Source: Paenibacillaceae bacterium (lineage in GTDB: Bacteria; Bacillota; Bacilli; Paenibacillales; Paenibacillaceae). From it: 64,000 nt of DNA. The position numbers were made by a program, and so were the translations under genes. The stretch spans positions 104,840-168,839 of the forward strand of contig CAAFUF010000016.1 in assembly GCA_900766135.1 (NCBI GenBank), read 5' to 3'. The notes beneath the pieces were generated by a model. That model made no database searches. It saw nothing but the letters and a program-made list of their open reading frames with translations, and was not told where the DNA came from. Of the stretch, positions 25,684 to 33,723 are shown one piece after another. The first letter of the stretch is position 1. Each line of letters begins with the position of its first letter.

Positions 25684-26433
25684 ATGAAAAGCAAAACAGG
25701 GGTATTACTAGGACGTTTAATGCGCAATATCATGCGCAGCCCGGATACGATTATCACGGTAGCGATTACGCCAATTGCGATGATGCTGTTATTTGTCTAC
25801 GTATTTGGCGGCGCCATAGAGTCAGGTACGGACAATTACGTCAATTATTTATTGCCGGGAATCTTGCTGATGGCGATTGCATCCGGCATCTCTTACACGG
25901 CTTTCCGGCTGTTTGGGGATATAAAGAGCGGGTTGATGGCGCGTTTCATTACCATGCCGATCAAGCGCTCGTCGGTATTATGGGCTCATGTATTGACATC
26001 GCTTGTTTCCAATGCGCTTACTGTCGTGGTGGTTTTCCTCGTCGCGCTTTTGATGGGCTTTCGTTCAAGCGCCGGTATCCTGGAATGGCTCGCGGTAGCC
26101 GGGATCCTCGGGTTGTTTACGCTGGCGCTGACCTGGCTGGCGGTCATTCCCGGCTTGACAGCAAAGACAATGGAAGGGGCGACGGCTTTCTCGTACCCGT
26201 TGATATTCTTGCCGTTTATCAGTTCGGCCTTTGTCCCTACCGAAACCATGCCTAAAATTGTTCGGGTGTTCGCCGAGAACCAGCCCGTGACTTCCATCGT
26301 GAATGCGATTCGGGCCCTCTTGTACGGAGGATCGGTTGGCAACGAAATCTGGACCGCGCTTGCCTGGTGCGTCGGCATTATGATCATCGCCTACTTCTTC
26401 GCCAGCAAAGCGTTTAGACGCCAACTAGGGTAG
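25684..26433 (+). CDS. ABC-2 type permease (DrrB-like)
   Basis: The 249-residue membrane protein has about six helices and the ABC-2 layout. A cytoplasmic N-terminus with RNIMRSPDTIITVAITPIAM is followed by YLLPGILLMAI. The conserved region FISSAFVPTETMPKIVRVF and the coupling sequence NQPVTSIVNAIRALLYG are typical of the DrrB family. It pairs with the ATPase to export an unidentified hydrophobic compound. The unit ends at the terminator at 26449. Confidence 0.93.
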   Translation: MKSKTGVLLGRLMRNIMRSPDTIITVAITPIAMMLLFVYVFGGAIESGTDNYVNYLLPGILLMAIASGISYTAFRLFGDIKSGLMARFITMPIKRSSVLWAHVLTSLVSNALTVVVVFLVALLMGFRSSAGILEWLAVAGILGLFTLALTWLAVIPGLTAKTMEGATAFSYPLIFLPFISSAFVPTETMPKIVRVFAENQPVTSIVNAIRALLYGGSVGNEIWTALAWCVGIMIIAYFFASKAFRRQLG

Positions 26434-26448
26434 GTTATCCAGGTTGTC

Positions 26449-26492
26449 AGTCCTTGCCGTTACCCTAATAGGGTAGGGCAAGGGCTTTTTTA
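26449..26492 (+). terminator. Terminator after the ABC exporter genes
   Basis: A compound hairpin has outer arms AGTCCTTGCC/GGGCAAGGGCT and inner arms TACCC/GGGTA, followed by TTTTTT. Confidence 0.85.
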
Positions 26493-26516
26493 ACTTCACC
26501 GTCTTTAGAATGTTAA

Positions 26517-26545
26517 TTGACCGCAGTATAAAAAGAAGATATATT
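26517..26545 (+). promoter_or_regulatory. Sigma-A promoter of the HTH regulator / peptide cassette
   Basis: TTGACC, 17 bases, TATATT. It lies downstream of the first in-frame ATG (26510), which therefore cannot be the start for this transcript, and 58 bases before ATG 26603. Confidence 0.65.
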
Positions 26546-26602
26546 AATTTCATACATATAATTCCAGACGTAATTATCATGAGAATGTGTGGTGATGATC
26601 CG

Positions 26603-27970
26603 ATGAGTACCTCAACGATCCTGGAGGAAGTTCATTCATTTATCAGAGAACATGAATTGAGTTTGAGCCAATTCTCGATGAGGCTAAACATTAACGCAGG
26701 AACGCTGAGCTATATATTGAACGGCAACCGAACGTTAACCATCGAACATTTGGACCGGATTTCGGAGATCATGGGCGTACCCATGGGGCATTATTACGAG
26801 AAATACATCGATGATTTTCTTCAGGAAAGGAATCCCAATTGGCGGAGAGTGGGACCTTTTCTACGGAAATGCGCCGAATTGGACAAGCTGGATTGCATGC
26901 GAAGAACGGTATGCCTGTTGCTGGATAATTTGACGTACGCTACGTCCTTATTCGAGTTGGCCGAGGAATTTTTCGCGAAGGAATGGTACGGTGCCGCAGA
27001 GATTCTGTATGAAAATGTAGCGATGAGCGAAACCAGGCAGTACTCCGAGCGGTTGGCGGTATGTCAATATCGGTTGTTTAAGATCCGGATCGGATCGGAT
27101 CAGGCCTATAATCTCAAAATTGCGCATCAATTCGAACCCTATGTGGATCGGTTGGATGAAGTCTTGCAACTGGATGCGCTGAAGGATTTGGCTAACCTAT
27201 ACCGTTCGATTCGTCAATGGGACAAGGTAGAGGCTCTGGCTCTGGAAATGGAGCATAAGGCGGGTATCATTTGTCTCAGAGAACATAGGTCGGAAGAGGA
27301 ATTTAAGGAAATACAGAAGAGGCTTAGCAAACCAATCTTCTTATATATTGCTTATGCCAAACTATTGTGTGCGGCAGTATATGACGGCAAGGGTGACTAT
27401 GCTAAAGCGATGCAATACACTAATGAGTACGCTGATTTAAGTTGGGTACGCCAAACGGATGAGGATACGAAGTATTGGGTAGATCAATTTGAAAAATGGT
27501 CACGGGCTAATCTTTATGCTATTAAAATTATGAGTGGAGAAATTGAGGTATTATCTGAATACGTGGCGTATATTTTAGATAATCCGGATGAGATGATAAC
27601 GGGGTTATCTAACATTATGTATGCCGCTAACCGGTATCATTTTGATGTGGATCACATCCTTCAAGAATTTCATTCTAAATTGGAGGAGTATGAACACTTT
27701 CAAAGGGATGATAATATAAGCATAGGCATTGTATACACCGATACTTACAACAAACTTCTCTACAATCTAACTTATTACTATATTCATAAAGGTGATAGTG
27801 TAACTGGATTCAATTATTTAGTGCGCGGACTGGAAAATTCCGTTATAATTAATAAGAATGCTAATATCATTAAGTTTATGGTTTTATTTGAACATCATAG
27901 AAATGAAGCTCAAGAGGAAATCATCCTGAAATACAAAAATATCATTAGCGAGGTGTCACGGGAAGTATGA
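26603..27970 (+). CDS. HTH (XRE-type) regulator with long helical C-terminal domain, RRNPP-like
   Basis: The 455-residue protein starts with an XRE helix-turn-helix (HELSLSQFSMRLNINAGTLS, then YILNGNRTLTIEHLDRISE, residues about 17-55). About 390 residues of helical, TPR-like sequence follow. Examples are FELAEEFFAKEWYGAAEILY, LANLYRSIRQWDKVEALALE and AKLLCAAVYDGKGDYAKAMQ. This is the plan of RRNPP peptide-sensing regulators (Rap, NprR, PlcR, PrgX, AimR). ATG 26603 has GGTGAT upstream. The 3' half is clearly AT-rich relative to the neighbours, suggesting transfer. Its stop overlaps the start of a tiny secreted-peptide gene. The target genes are not evident. Confidence 0.85.
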   Translation: MSTSTILEEVHSFIREHELSLSQFSMRLNINAGTLSYILNGNRTLTIEHLDRISEIMGVPMGHYYEKYIDDFLQERNPNWRRVGPFLRKCAELDKLDCMRRTVCLLLDNLTYATSLFELAEEFFAKEWYGAAEILYENVAMSETRQYSERLAVCQYRLFKIRIGSDQAYNLKIAHQFEPYVDRLDEVLQLDALKDLANLYRSIRQWDKVEALALEMEHKAGIICLREHRSEEEFKEIQKRLSKPIFLYIAYAKLLCAAVYDGKGDYAKAMQYTNEYADLSWVRQTDEDTKYWVDQFEKWSRANLYAIKIMSGEIEVLSEYVAYILDNPDEMITGLSNIMYAANRYHFDVDHILQEFHSKLEEYEHFQRDDNISIGIVYTDTYNKLLYNLTYYYIHKGDSVTGFNYLVRGLENSVIINKNANIIKFMVLFEHHRNEAQEEIILKYKNIISEVSREV

Positions 27971-28083
27971 AGATGATGATCGCCGCCCTAGCCGTTTTTC
28001 TATCCCTTGTATTTGTTTCTCCTAGCGCGGGTTCTGTTAATCACAACCCCATTACCACGTTCGATCAACATGGTGTAACCTAA
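27967..28083 (+). CDS. Putative secreted signalling propeptide (Phr-like), 38 aa
   Basis: The ATG at 27967 overlaps the regulator's TGA (ATGA), and GAGGTG lies about 11 bases upstream. The 38 codons encode a Lys-Met start, a hydrophobic core IAALAVFLSLVFV, a small-residue region SPSAG fit for signal peptidase, and a polar tail ending DQHGVT. The last five residues, QHGVT, resemble Phr pentapeptides such as ERGMT of B. subtilis CSF. Family knowledge suggests export, trimming, re-import by Opp and binding to the adjacent regulator. The role is inferred and no homologue search was possible. Confidence 0.7.
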   Translation: MKMMIAALAVFLSLVFVSPSAGSVNHNPITTFDQHGVT

Positions 28084-28084
28084 G

Positions 28085-28130
28085 AAAAAACGCCTATTCG
28101 TTTACTTAATAACGAATAGGCGTTTTTTTA
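28085..28130. terminator. Strong bidirectional terminator closing the peptide cassette
   Basis: Arms AAAAAACGCCTATTCGTT and AACGAATAGGCGTTTTTTT form a long perfect stem with A/T tails on both strands, starting two bases after the peptide stop. Confidence 0.9.
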
Positions 28131-28159
28131 AGATATCAGTAAGTATAAATTCGAGGGCT

Positions 28160-28268
28160 TATCACGATTATCCCCTTTGATCAGATCGCCGAGAACTGGA
28201 GAGGAGCTCGCCTCATTTCACGGCCCATGCCATCTTCCCTGAATGAAAGGGATAATCGCGCAAAGGGC
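28160..28268. repeat. Inverted pair of a dispersed GATTATCCC repeat
   Basis: ATCACGATTATCCCCTTTGATCAG (28160-28184, given here only as a site) faces an inverted copy at about 28239-28268 (CTGAATGAAAGGGATAATCG then CGCAAAG). The same word recurs in the array at 62169 and near 63340. The rest of the 200-bp gap shows nothing else. Confidence 0.5.
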
Positions 28269-28283
28269 AGCATGACAGGGACA

Positions 28284-29066
28284 TCAAGGCACCTGTCTGA
28301 TCACAATAACCTGCCGCAAATCACGGGAATCCCCGTTCAGCTTGGTTTCGGCGGCGTTCAGCTGCGCCGAGCCGTCGCCGTCGAGGAAGATGCCGTCGAC
28401 GAGCTCGCCGCCGGCAAGCGTCGCCTTGACGGCCGAACGGAATGCTTCGGCGGTGCAGCGCGTAGGCGTGACGATCAGCCACAGCTGGCCTTCCGCGTCA
28501 TAGGCGAGACCGGAGCGGAGCCGGTTCTCGTCCGGATTCGGCAGGTGCTCGGCATCGATCGCTGCCGCCCGCCACCCGGCGTCATCCTGCAGCTTCATGC
28601 TGACGCCGCCTTGGGCAAAATAGCGGGAGCGATCCGTGACGGCAAGCTCGTCTGCGGCGGAAGCCACCTGTACCGAGAAGCCGCCCCCGGCGCCGTCCCA
28701 TACGAGCGTGCCGCGGGCGTATTTGGCGTTGAACCAGCCGGAGCCGTAAGCGCCAGCCGCGCCTTGAATCGGCTGGTCGCCGTTCACCGCGATCGACAAT
28801 ACGGCGCCGTTGTAGAAAAAACCGCCGTTGATGCCATACACGCGGTAACGTCCCAGCGGCCGGTCGGCCGCCCGCAGCTCGATCTGCTCCGGATCGACGA
28901 CCAAAGCATGCAGCTTGACGCCGTTCCTCGCGGTGAGCTCATGATAGTCATAGTTGTGCGGGAGCAGGTACCGGCTGCCCCAACCGATCATCAGCAGGAT
29001 GCCAAGAAAGATCGCCACGGCCGAAGCCGCGGCGATCCCCCAGCGCTGCCAATTAATCGGCAACAT
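28284..29066 (-). CDS. Phosphodiester glycosidase (NAGPA) domain protein, membrane anchored
   Basis: The 260-residue protein has an N-terminal membrane helix (about 9-30) then a NAGPA-type domain. Motifs are VYGINGGFFYNGAVLSIAVNG, RSGLAYDAEGQLWLIVT, a VDGIFLDGDGSAQLN motif and a C-terminal IVIRQVP. The family's namesake removes GlcNAc from a phosphodiester; bacterial substrates are probably envelope glycans. Start overlaps the end of the M42 peptidase gene by 14 bases, so the two are coupled. Confidence 0.87.
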   Translation of the reverse strand: MLPINWQRWGIAAASAVAIFLGILLMIGWGSRYLLPHNYDYHELTARNGVKLHALVVDPEQIELRAADRPLGRYRVYGINGGFFYNGAVLSIAVNGDQPIQGAAGAYGSGWFNAKYARGTLVWDGAGGGFSVQVASAADELAVTDRSRYFAQGGVSMKLQDDAGWRAAAIDAEHLPNPDENRLRSGLAYDAEGQLWLIVTPTRCTAEAFRSAVKATLAGGELVDGIFLDGDGSAQLNAAETKLNGDSRDLRQVIVIRQVP

Positions 29067-30090
29067 AAGCCGCTAACAGGCGGGTCGTATTGATGACCGC
29101 CAGTTTATGGGTCCGCTCCATGGCGTGCGAAGCGTGCACGCCCGGTCCGATGAGCGCGGCGCGGATATTGTGGCCGCCGTGCAGCGCGGCCGAGGCATCC
29201 GAGCCGTAGTGCGGATAAATATCGACCGCATGCGGAATGCCAAGGCCTCGGGCAAGCTCGATCAACCGGCTGGTCATCTCATAGTCGTACGGGCCGGTGG
29301 AGTCCTTCGCGCAAATCGAGACGTCGGTCTCTTTGCAGCTCAAATCGTCGCCCATGGCACCCATGTCGACGGCGATCATTTCGTTCACGCCGTCCGGAAT
29401 CCAGGAGGCTCCATGCCCGACTTCCTCATAATTGGAGATGAGGAACACGAGGTCATGCCGCGGCGTCCAGCCTTCGCGGCGGCTTGATTCGATGAGCCCG
29501 AACAGGGCGGCCACGCTGGCCTTGTCATCCAGATGGCGGGACTTGATGTATCCGCTTGGCGTCACGACGGCGCGGGCATCAAACGAAATGAAGTCGCCGA
29601 CGCCAATGCCAAGCTTCAGCACGTCCTCTTGATTTTCCACGACCTCGTCAATCCGTACCTCCATGTTTTTCTCCTCGCGTTTGAACTCGCGGGCGTCGCT
29701 GTAGACGTGAACGGAAGGGTGGGCCGACAGGATCGTGCCAGTATATACCCGGCCGCTGCGGGTGTGGATTTGGCAGTATTCGTTCTCGATACTGTGCATC
29801 ATGAACCCGCCAACCGAGGTGATTGCGAGCGTGCCGTTCGGACGGACGGCGCGCACCATGGCGCCTAACGTGTCGACGTGGGCGCTAAGAGCGATGCGCC
29901 GCGACGAATCGCGGCCGGTCAGGGTCAGGAGGGCGCCGCCTTTTTCATTGAAGCTGCAAGGCACGCCCAAGGCTTCGGCCTCACGCCCGATCAGCGACAT
30001 GATGCCGTGCGTAAACCCGCTGGGGCTTGGCGTATCCAGCAATGTTTTCAGTAAATTTAGGATATAGGTTTCATTCGGTTGAATATTCAT
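29053..30090 (-). CDS. M42 family metallopeptidase
   Basis: The 345-residue protein matches the M42 glutamyl/leucyl aminopeptidase family. Visible metal ligands are the His/Asp in LSAHVDTLGAMV (about 70), the Asp of RHLDDKAS, the catalytic acids in SNYEEVGHG, the Asp of AVDMGAMG, and the final His in GPGVHASHAMERTH. These enzymes form large cytosolic assemblies that trim peptides. Start 30090 precedes MNIQPNETYILNLLKTLL and follows GGAGG. Confidence 0.93.
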   Translation of the reverse strand: MNIQPNETYILNLLKTLLDTPSPSGFTHGIMSLIGREAEALGVPCSFNEKGGALLTLTGRDSSRRIALSAHVDTLGAMVRAVRPNGTLAITSVGGFMMHSIENEYCQIHTRSGRVYTGTILSAHPSVHVYSDAREFKREEKNMEVRIDEVVENQEDVLKLGIGVGDFISFDARAVVTPSGYIKSRHLDDKASVAALFGLIESSRREGWTPRHDLVFLISNYEEVGHGASWIPDGVNEMIAVDMGAMGDDLSCKETDVSICAKDSTGPYDYEMTSRLIELARGLGIPHAVDIYPHYGSDASAALHGGHNIRAALIGPGVHASHAMERTHKLAVINTTRLLAAYVAD

Positions 30091-30132
30091 GGGAAACCTC
30101 CTTCAAGGGTTAGGCTGGCTTTTCATAACGAC

Positions 30133-30510
30133 TTAAGGCTGGAGGGGGGAATCCTCCTCTACCGGTTCGGTTCCGGTTTCAGGTTCGGTTTCGTTTTCGG
30201 CAGATTTCTTCTTCTTGCCGCGTTCCGGCTTCTCCGGTTCCGGGAAGATATAGCCGGTCGCCTCCTGGATATGTACAAGCTTGGCATGCAAGCCTTTGAC
30301 TTCGCGCTGCAGCCGGTAGCCGCGGTAAATGCCAAACGACCCGACGATAATGCCGCCCAGCAGCGTACTGCCGAGGATCAGCAAAATCAGCGGGAGGCTG
30401 ACCGAGCCAAACAGCAAATTGACCTGCACCGGATCGACGTTAATTACAGCAAATACGGCGGTGATCAAGGCGAAGATCAGTGCTAAAATCAGGGACCATT
30501 GAATTTTCAT
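30133..30510 (-). CDS. LapA family (DUF1049) small membrane protein
   Basis: The 125-residue protein has two N-terminal helices with the family pattern WSLILALIFALITAVFAVIN and VDPVQVNLLFGSVSLPLILL. A short amphipathic region and a charged Lys/Glu/Pro-rich tail follow. In Gram-negatives LapA works with LapB in LPS control; in Firmicutes the function is unknown. A terminator separates it from pepF. Confidence 0.85.
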   Translation of the reverse strand: MKIQWSLILALIFALITAVFAVINVDPVQVNLLFGSVSLPLILLILGSTLLGGIIVGSFGIYRGYRLQREVKGLHAKLVHIQEATGYIFPEPEKPERGKKKKSAENETEPETGTEPVEEDSPLQP

Positions 30511-30536
30511 GAGGGTACACCTCCTTCTAGGACAGT

Positions 30537-30575
30537 ATAAAATCCCTTGTCCGTTAAGGGCAAGGGATTTTATGG
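30537..30575 (-). terminator. Terminator after pepF
   Basis: Arms AAAATCCCTTG and CAAGGGATTTTA lie between the pepF stop and the lapA start, with T-rich sequence following on the minus strand. Confidence 0.75.
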
Positions 30576-30595
30576 TAGCTATGGGCCAAGGGACG

Positions 30596-32386
30596 TTAGT
30601 TCGTCAATTGTTCCATTTGCGCAATGACGTTCTCGAACACGCTCATCGCTTCGCGGATCGGCTCCGGAGAGGACATGTCGACCCCGGCTTTTTTCAGGAT
30701 ATTGATCGAGTAGTCGCTGCCGCCGCTCTTCAGGAACCCGAGGTACCGATCGACGGCCGGTTTGCCTTCTTCGAGAATTTGCTTCGAGAAGCTCGTCGCC
30801 GCAGAGAAGCCCGTTGCGTATTTGTACACGTAAAAGCTCGTGTAGAAATGAGGGATCCGAGCCCATTCCATTTCGATATCCTGGTCGACGACCATGTCTT
30901 TGCCGTGGTATTTCACGTTCAACTCGTAATAAATCTCCGACAGCTCCTGCGGTGTGAGCGACTCCCCGGCTTCGGCACGCTCATGGATGAGCTTCTCGAA
31001 TTCAGCGAACATCGTTTGCCGGAATAACGTCGTCCGGAACTGGTCGGCATAATACGTCAGCAGGTATAGCTTCTGCTTCGGATCCGTAGATTTCTTGAGC
31101 AGATAGTCCATCAGCAGCGCTTCGTTGGTCGTCGAGGCGACTTCAGCCAGGAAGATGGTGTACTGCGCGTCCCGGTATTTCAAGGCTTCATCCGAAAAAT
31201 AGGAATGCAGGGCATGCCCCATCTCGTGCGCCAGCGTAAACATGCTGTTCAGATTGTCCTTGTGGTTCAGCAGCACGTAAGGATGGGTGCCGTAGGCGCC
31301 CCAGCTGTAAGCGCCGGTGCGTTTGCCTTCGTTCTCGTAGACGTCGATCCAACGGTTCTCGAAGCCTTCGCGCAGCACCTTCAGGTAATCCTCGCCCAGC
31401 GGCTGCAGCCCTTCTTCGACCATGTTCTTCGCTTCATCATAGGTGATATCCCACTTGTATTCCTCTACGAGCGGGGCGAACAGATCATACATATGCAGCT
31501 CGTCAACGCCCAGCAGCTTCTTGCGCAGCTTCATGTAACGTTGCAAGAGCGGCAGGCTCTCATGCACGGCGTCGATCAGGTTCGTATACACTTCCTTCGG
31601 AATGTTGTCGCCGTATAGGGACATTTCCAGCACGGAAGGATATTTGCGCACCCGCGAGTAAAACATGTTCTTATTGACGTTTGCGCTCAGCGTGGAGGCG
31701 ATGGTGTTTTTCTGCTTACGGTAGGTTTCGTAGACGGCTTTAAACGCCCGCTCGCGTACTTCGCGATTCGGGTTCTCCAGGAACTGGATGTAGCTGCCGT
31801 GGGTCAAATCGACTTCGTTCCCGTTTTCGTCCTTGATTTTCGGGAATTTCATATCGGCGTTGTTGATCATGCCGAAAATTTGCTGCGGCGCTTGCGACAA
31901 ATTGCCGACCTGGGCGAGCAGCGCTTCTTCCGTTTTGCTCAGCACATGCGCTTTCTCGCGTTTGATCTCCTGCAAGGTAAACTTATAATCCGCAAGGGCA
32001 GGATCGCTGATCAGCTTGTCGAGCTCCTGCTCGGGCAGGGCCAGAATTTCCGGGGTAATAAAAGACAAGGCCTCGCTGACTTCAACGCTTAATTTTTTGG
32101 CTTTTTGCACCAGGGCCTGATATGTAGGGTTGGTCGTATCCTCATCATGATTGAGATGGGCATAAACGTAAAGCCGCTCGATTTGCAAAGACAACTCGTC
32201 TTCCAGCTCGAATACCGCTTTGATGCTCTCCGCATTCGTGAGCTTGCCTTCGAATTCGGCCGCTTTGTCCTTCAACGCCTTGAGTTCGTTATACGATTTG
32301 TCCCAAGCCGCTTGGTCTGGAAACAAATCCTGCAGCTTCCAGGTATTCTCCTGCGGGACCTCGGAACGTTTCAATACAGTGCTCAT
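30596..32386 (-). CDS. pepF: Oligoendopeptidase F (M3 family)
   Basis: The 596-residue zinc peptidase has the M3B layout and the active site FTLAHEMGHALHSYFS (HExxH) with the downstream Glu in AEVASTTNEALL. It degrades oligopeptides of roughly 7-17 residues in the cytosol. ATG 32386 with AAAGGAGG six bases upstream gives the usual MSTVLKRSEVPQENTWKL. The frame stays open to ATG 32524, which also has a good site (GGGAGG). That form would add 46 residues containing a signal-peptide-like helix (see findings). Confidence 0.95.
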   Translation of the reverse strand: MSTVLKRSEVPQENTWKLQDLFPDQAAWDKSYNELKALKDKAAEFEGKLTNAESIKAVFELEDELSLQIERLYVYAHLNHDEDTTNPTYQALVQKAKKLSVEVSEALSFITPEILALPEQELDKLISDPALADYKFTLQEIKREKAHVLSKTEEALLAQVGNLSQAPQQIFGMINNADMKFPKIKDENGNEVDLTHGSYIQFLENPNREVRERAFKAVYETYRKQKNTIASTLSANVNKNMFYSRVRKYPSVLEMSLYGDNIPKEVYTNLIDAVHESLPLLQRYMKLRKKLLGVDELHMYDLFAPLVEEYKWDITYDEAKNMVEEGLQPLGEDYLKVLREGFENRWIDVYENEGKRTGAYSWGAYGTHPYVLLNHKDNLNSMFTLAHEMGHALHSYFSDEALKYRDAQYTIFLAEVASTTNEALLMDYLLKKSTDPKQKLYLLTYYADQFRTTLFRQTMFAEFEKLIHERAEAGESLTPQELSEIYYELNVKYHGKDMVVDQDIEMEWARIPHFYTSFYVYKYATGFSAATSFSKQILEEGKPAVDRYLGFLKSGGSDYSINILKKAGVDMSSPEPIREAMSVFENVIAQMEQLTN

Positions 32387-32643
32387 CGGAATCCTCCTTT
32401 GGGTTGGGTAAGATGATAAATCAGGCTGGCTCATCGCGGCGCTGCCCGGAAATACGGCAGCGAGCAGGCAGCCGGTGAGCAGCAGGGGAATTGCGCGTTG
32501 GATGCTCGTGCGCTTGCGTCGCATACCGGAAGACCTCCCATCAACATGTCGGGAGCCCTAATTCCAACCGAAGCCAAGAGTCCGGCGGGTGGATTTCGGG
32601 CATTTTCCTAGTATGGCCGCCCGCTGCGGGAAATATAGGGTGA

Positions 32644-32817
32644 TCAAGCAAGGAAGCTGTAAATCATCAGCCCAAACGCCACGACAATCAACAGGACGGA
32701 GGCGAGGGCCAGGCCGCGCCTAAGGCGAGGCTGCAGACGGTCCTTATTCAGGATGACCACGACGCCAAGCGCAAATGCGCAAATGATGAAAATCAGGAGG
32801 CTGGAATTATCCATCAT
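32644..32817 (-). CDS. Small membrane protein, 57 aa
   Basis: The reverse strand from ATG 32817 encodes MMDNSSLLIFIICAFALGVV, a polar loop with NKDRLQPRLRR, and a second helix ASVLLIVVAFGLMIY. The topology is therefore two helices with a basic cytoplasmic loop. CGGAG lies upstream. I do not recognise a family. It lies upstream of pepF on the same strand, with a 120-bp gap. Confidence 0.6.
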   Translation of the reverse strand: MMDNSSLLIFIICAFALGVVVILNKDRLQPRLRRGLALASVLLIVVAFGLMIYSFLA

Positions 32818-32857
32818 AATCAATGCTCCGTTTCGTACAAGAATGGTCAGACGGGGG

Positions 32858-33091
32858 TTAAACCTGCTTGAAGGCGTTCATGATCTCATCCCATTCCGCT
32901 TCGTTGCCGGCATACTCCTCTTTGGGAAACCGGCGTTTCACCCAATCCATCATGGCAGGGCGGCTAAGGAACGTATGCGACTCCTCGCCCCATTGATCGG
33001 AAATTTCGCGGAGAACGATGTATTTTCCTTGAACCTCTACCGTCATCATATTCCATTTGTCTTTTTTGTATATTTCGTGTTTTTTGATCAT
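32858..33091 (-). CDS. Conserved-looking small protein of unknown function, 77 aa
   Basis: The soluble 77-residue product has mixed charge: MIKKHEIYKKDKWNMMTVEV, then IVLREISDQWGEESHTFLSR and a Trp-rich C-terminal part DWVKRRFPKEEY. GGAGAAC lies upstream of the ATG. No domain was recognised. It precedes the 57-aa membrane protein on the same strand by 40 bases, so the two may be co-transcribed. Confidence 0.6.
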   Translation of the reverse strand: MIKKHEIYKKDKWNMMTVEVQGKYIVLREISDQWGEESHTFLSRPAMMDWVKRRFPKEEYAGNEAEWDEIMNAFKQV

Positions 33092-33255
33092 CTCTGTTGT
33101 TCTCCAATCTTTGGCTTTACGTTCGCAGGTATGAAACCCGCGTAAAAATGGTAATATTTTATGTAAAATGATAACTCACGCCCCCGAGGAAAGCAAATGA
33201 AACCGTACGTTCCGACGCGGGTTTCGGCCCGCAAAGGTTTGGGCGAACTGACACG

Positions 33256-33284
33256 TTGCATTGTCGGTGGGCATAGAGTATAAT
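33256..33284 (+). promoter_or_regulatory. Sigma-A promoter of the cold-shock gene
   Basis: TTGCAT, 17 bases, TATAAT, giving a short leader of about 40 bases with AGGAGG before the TTG start. Confidence 0.75.
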
Positions 33285-33330
33285 ATGGGTATTCGTCAAT
33301 GATGACGATTATTTTTAGGAGGTTGTTCAT

Positions 33331-33528
33331 TTGAAAGGTACAGTTAAATGGTTTAACGCAGAAAAAGGCTATGGCTTCATCCAAGTTGAAGGTGGCGAAG
33401 ACGTATTCGTACACTTCTCCGCAATTCAAGGCGAAGGTTTCAAAACTCTAGAAGAAGGCCAAGCCGTTGAGTTCGAAATCACTGACGGCAACCGTGGTCC
33501 TCAAGCTGCTAACGTAATCAAATTATAA
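33331..33528 (+). CDS. csp: Cold-shock protein (CspB/CspD-like)
   Basis: The 65-residue protein is a complete cold-shock domain with RNA-binding motifs KGYGFIQVEG (RNP1) and DVFVHFSAI (RNP2), and the typical ending GPQAANVIKL. It binds single-stranded nucleic acid and acts as an RNA chaperone. The TTG start is fixed by AGGAGG and by family length. Codon use is strongly biased, as in highly expressed genes. Confidence 0.97.
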   Translation: MKGTVKWFNAEKGYGFIQVEGGEDVFVHFSAIQGEGFKTLEEGQAVEFEITDGNRGPQAANVIKL

Positions 33529-33587
33529 GATCACTTCCGTTTAACGGATCACTTATAAAGTTTGGTTCCAAGCGCGATAATGAAAGG

Positions 33588-33618
33588 CACAGCTCTTTAT
33601 AGGGCTGTGTTTTTTTGT
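33588..33618 (+). terminator. Terminator of the cold-shock gene
   Basis: CACAGC/GCTGTG stem with an AT loop followed by TTTTTTT. Confidence 0.8.
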
Positions 33619-33658
33619 ATACATATCAAGTAGTGAACCGCATAGATGTGTTTATTAA

Positions 33659-33697
33659 TTGGTGACAAACAGTTGTCACCAATGCTCTGTTATAGTG
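33659..33697 (+). promoter_or_regulatory. Perfect operator palindrome and extended -10 of the YafY-type gene
   Basis: TTGGTGACAA-ACAG-TTGTCACCAA (33659-33682) is perfect over ten-base arms. It lies directly before TGTTATAGT, an extended -10 (33692-33697). It covers the -35 region, so binding would block RNA polymerase; autoregulation by the adjacent gene product is likely. Confidence 0.7.
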
Positions 33698-33723
33698 GAC
33701 TTAACGGGAGGGAAACAAACGCG

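Noticed and set aside
28227..29093. Long plus-strand reading frame
   Set aside because: It is the antisense shadow of the NAGPA-domain gene, whose protein shows clear family motifs.
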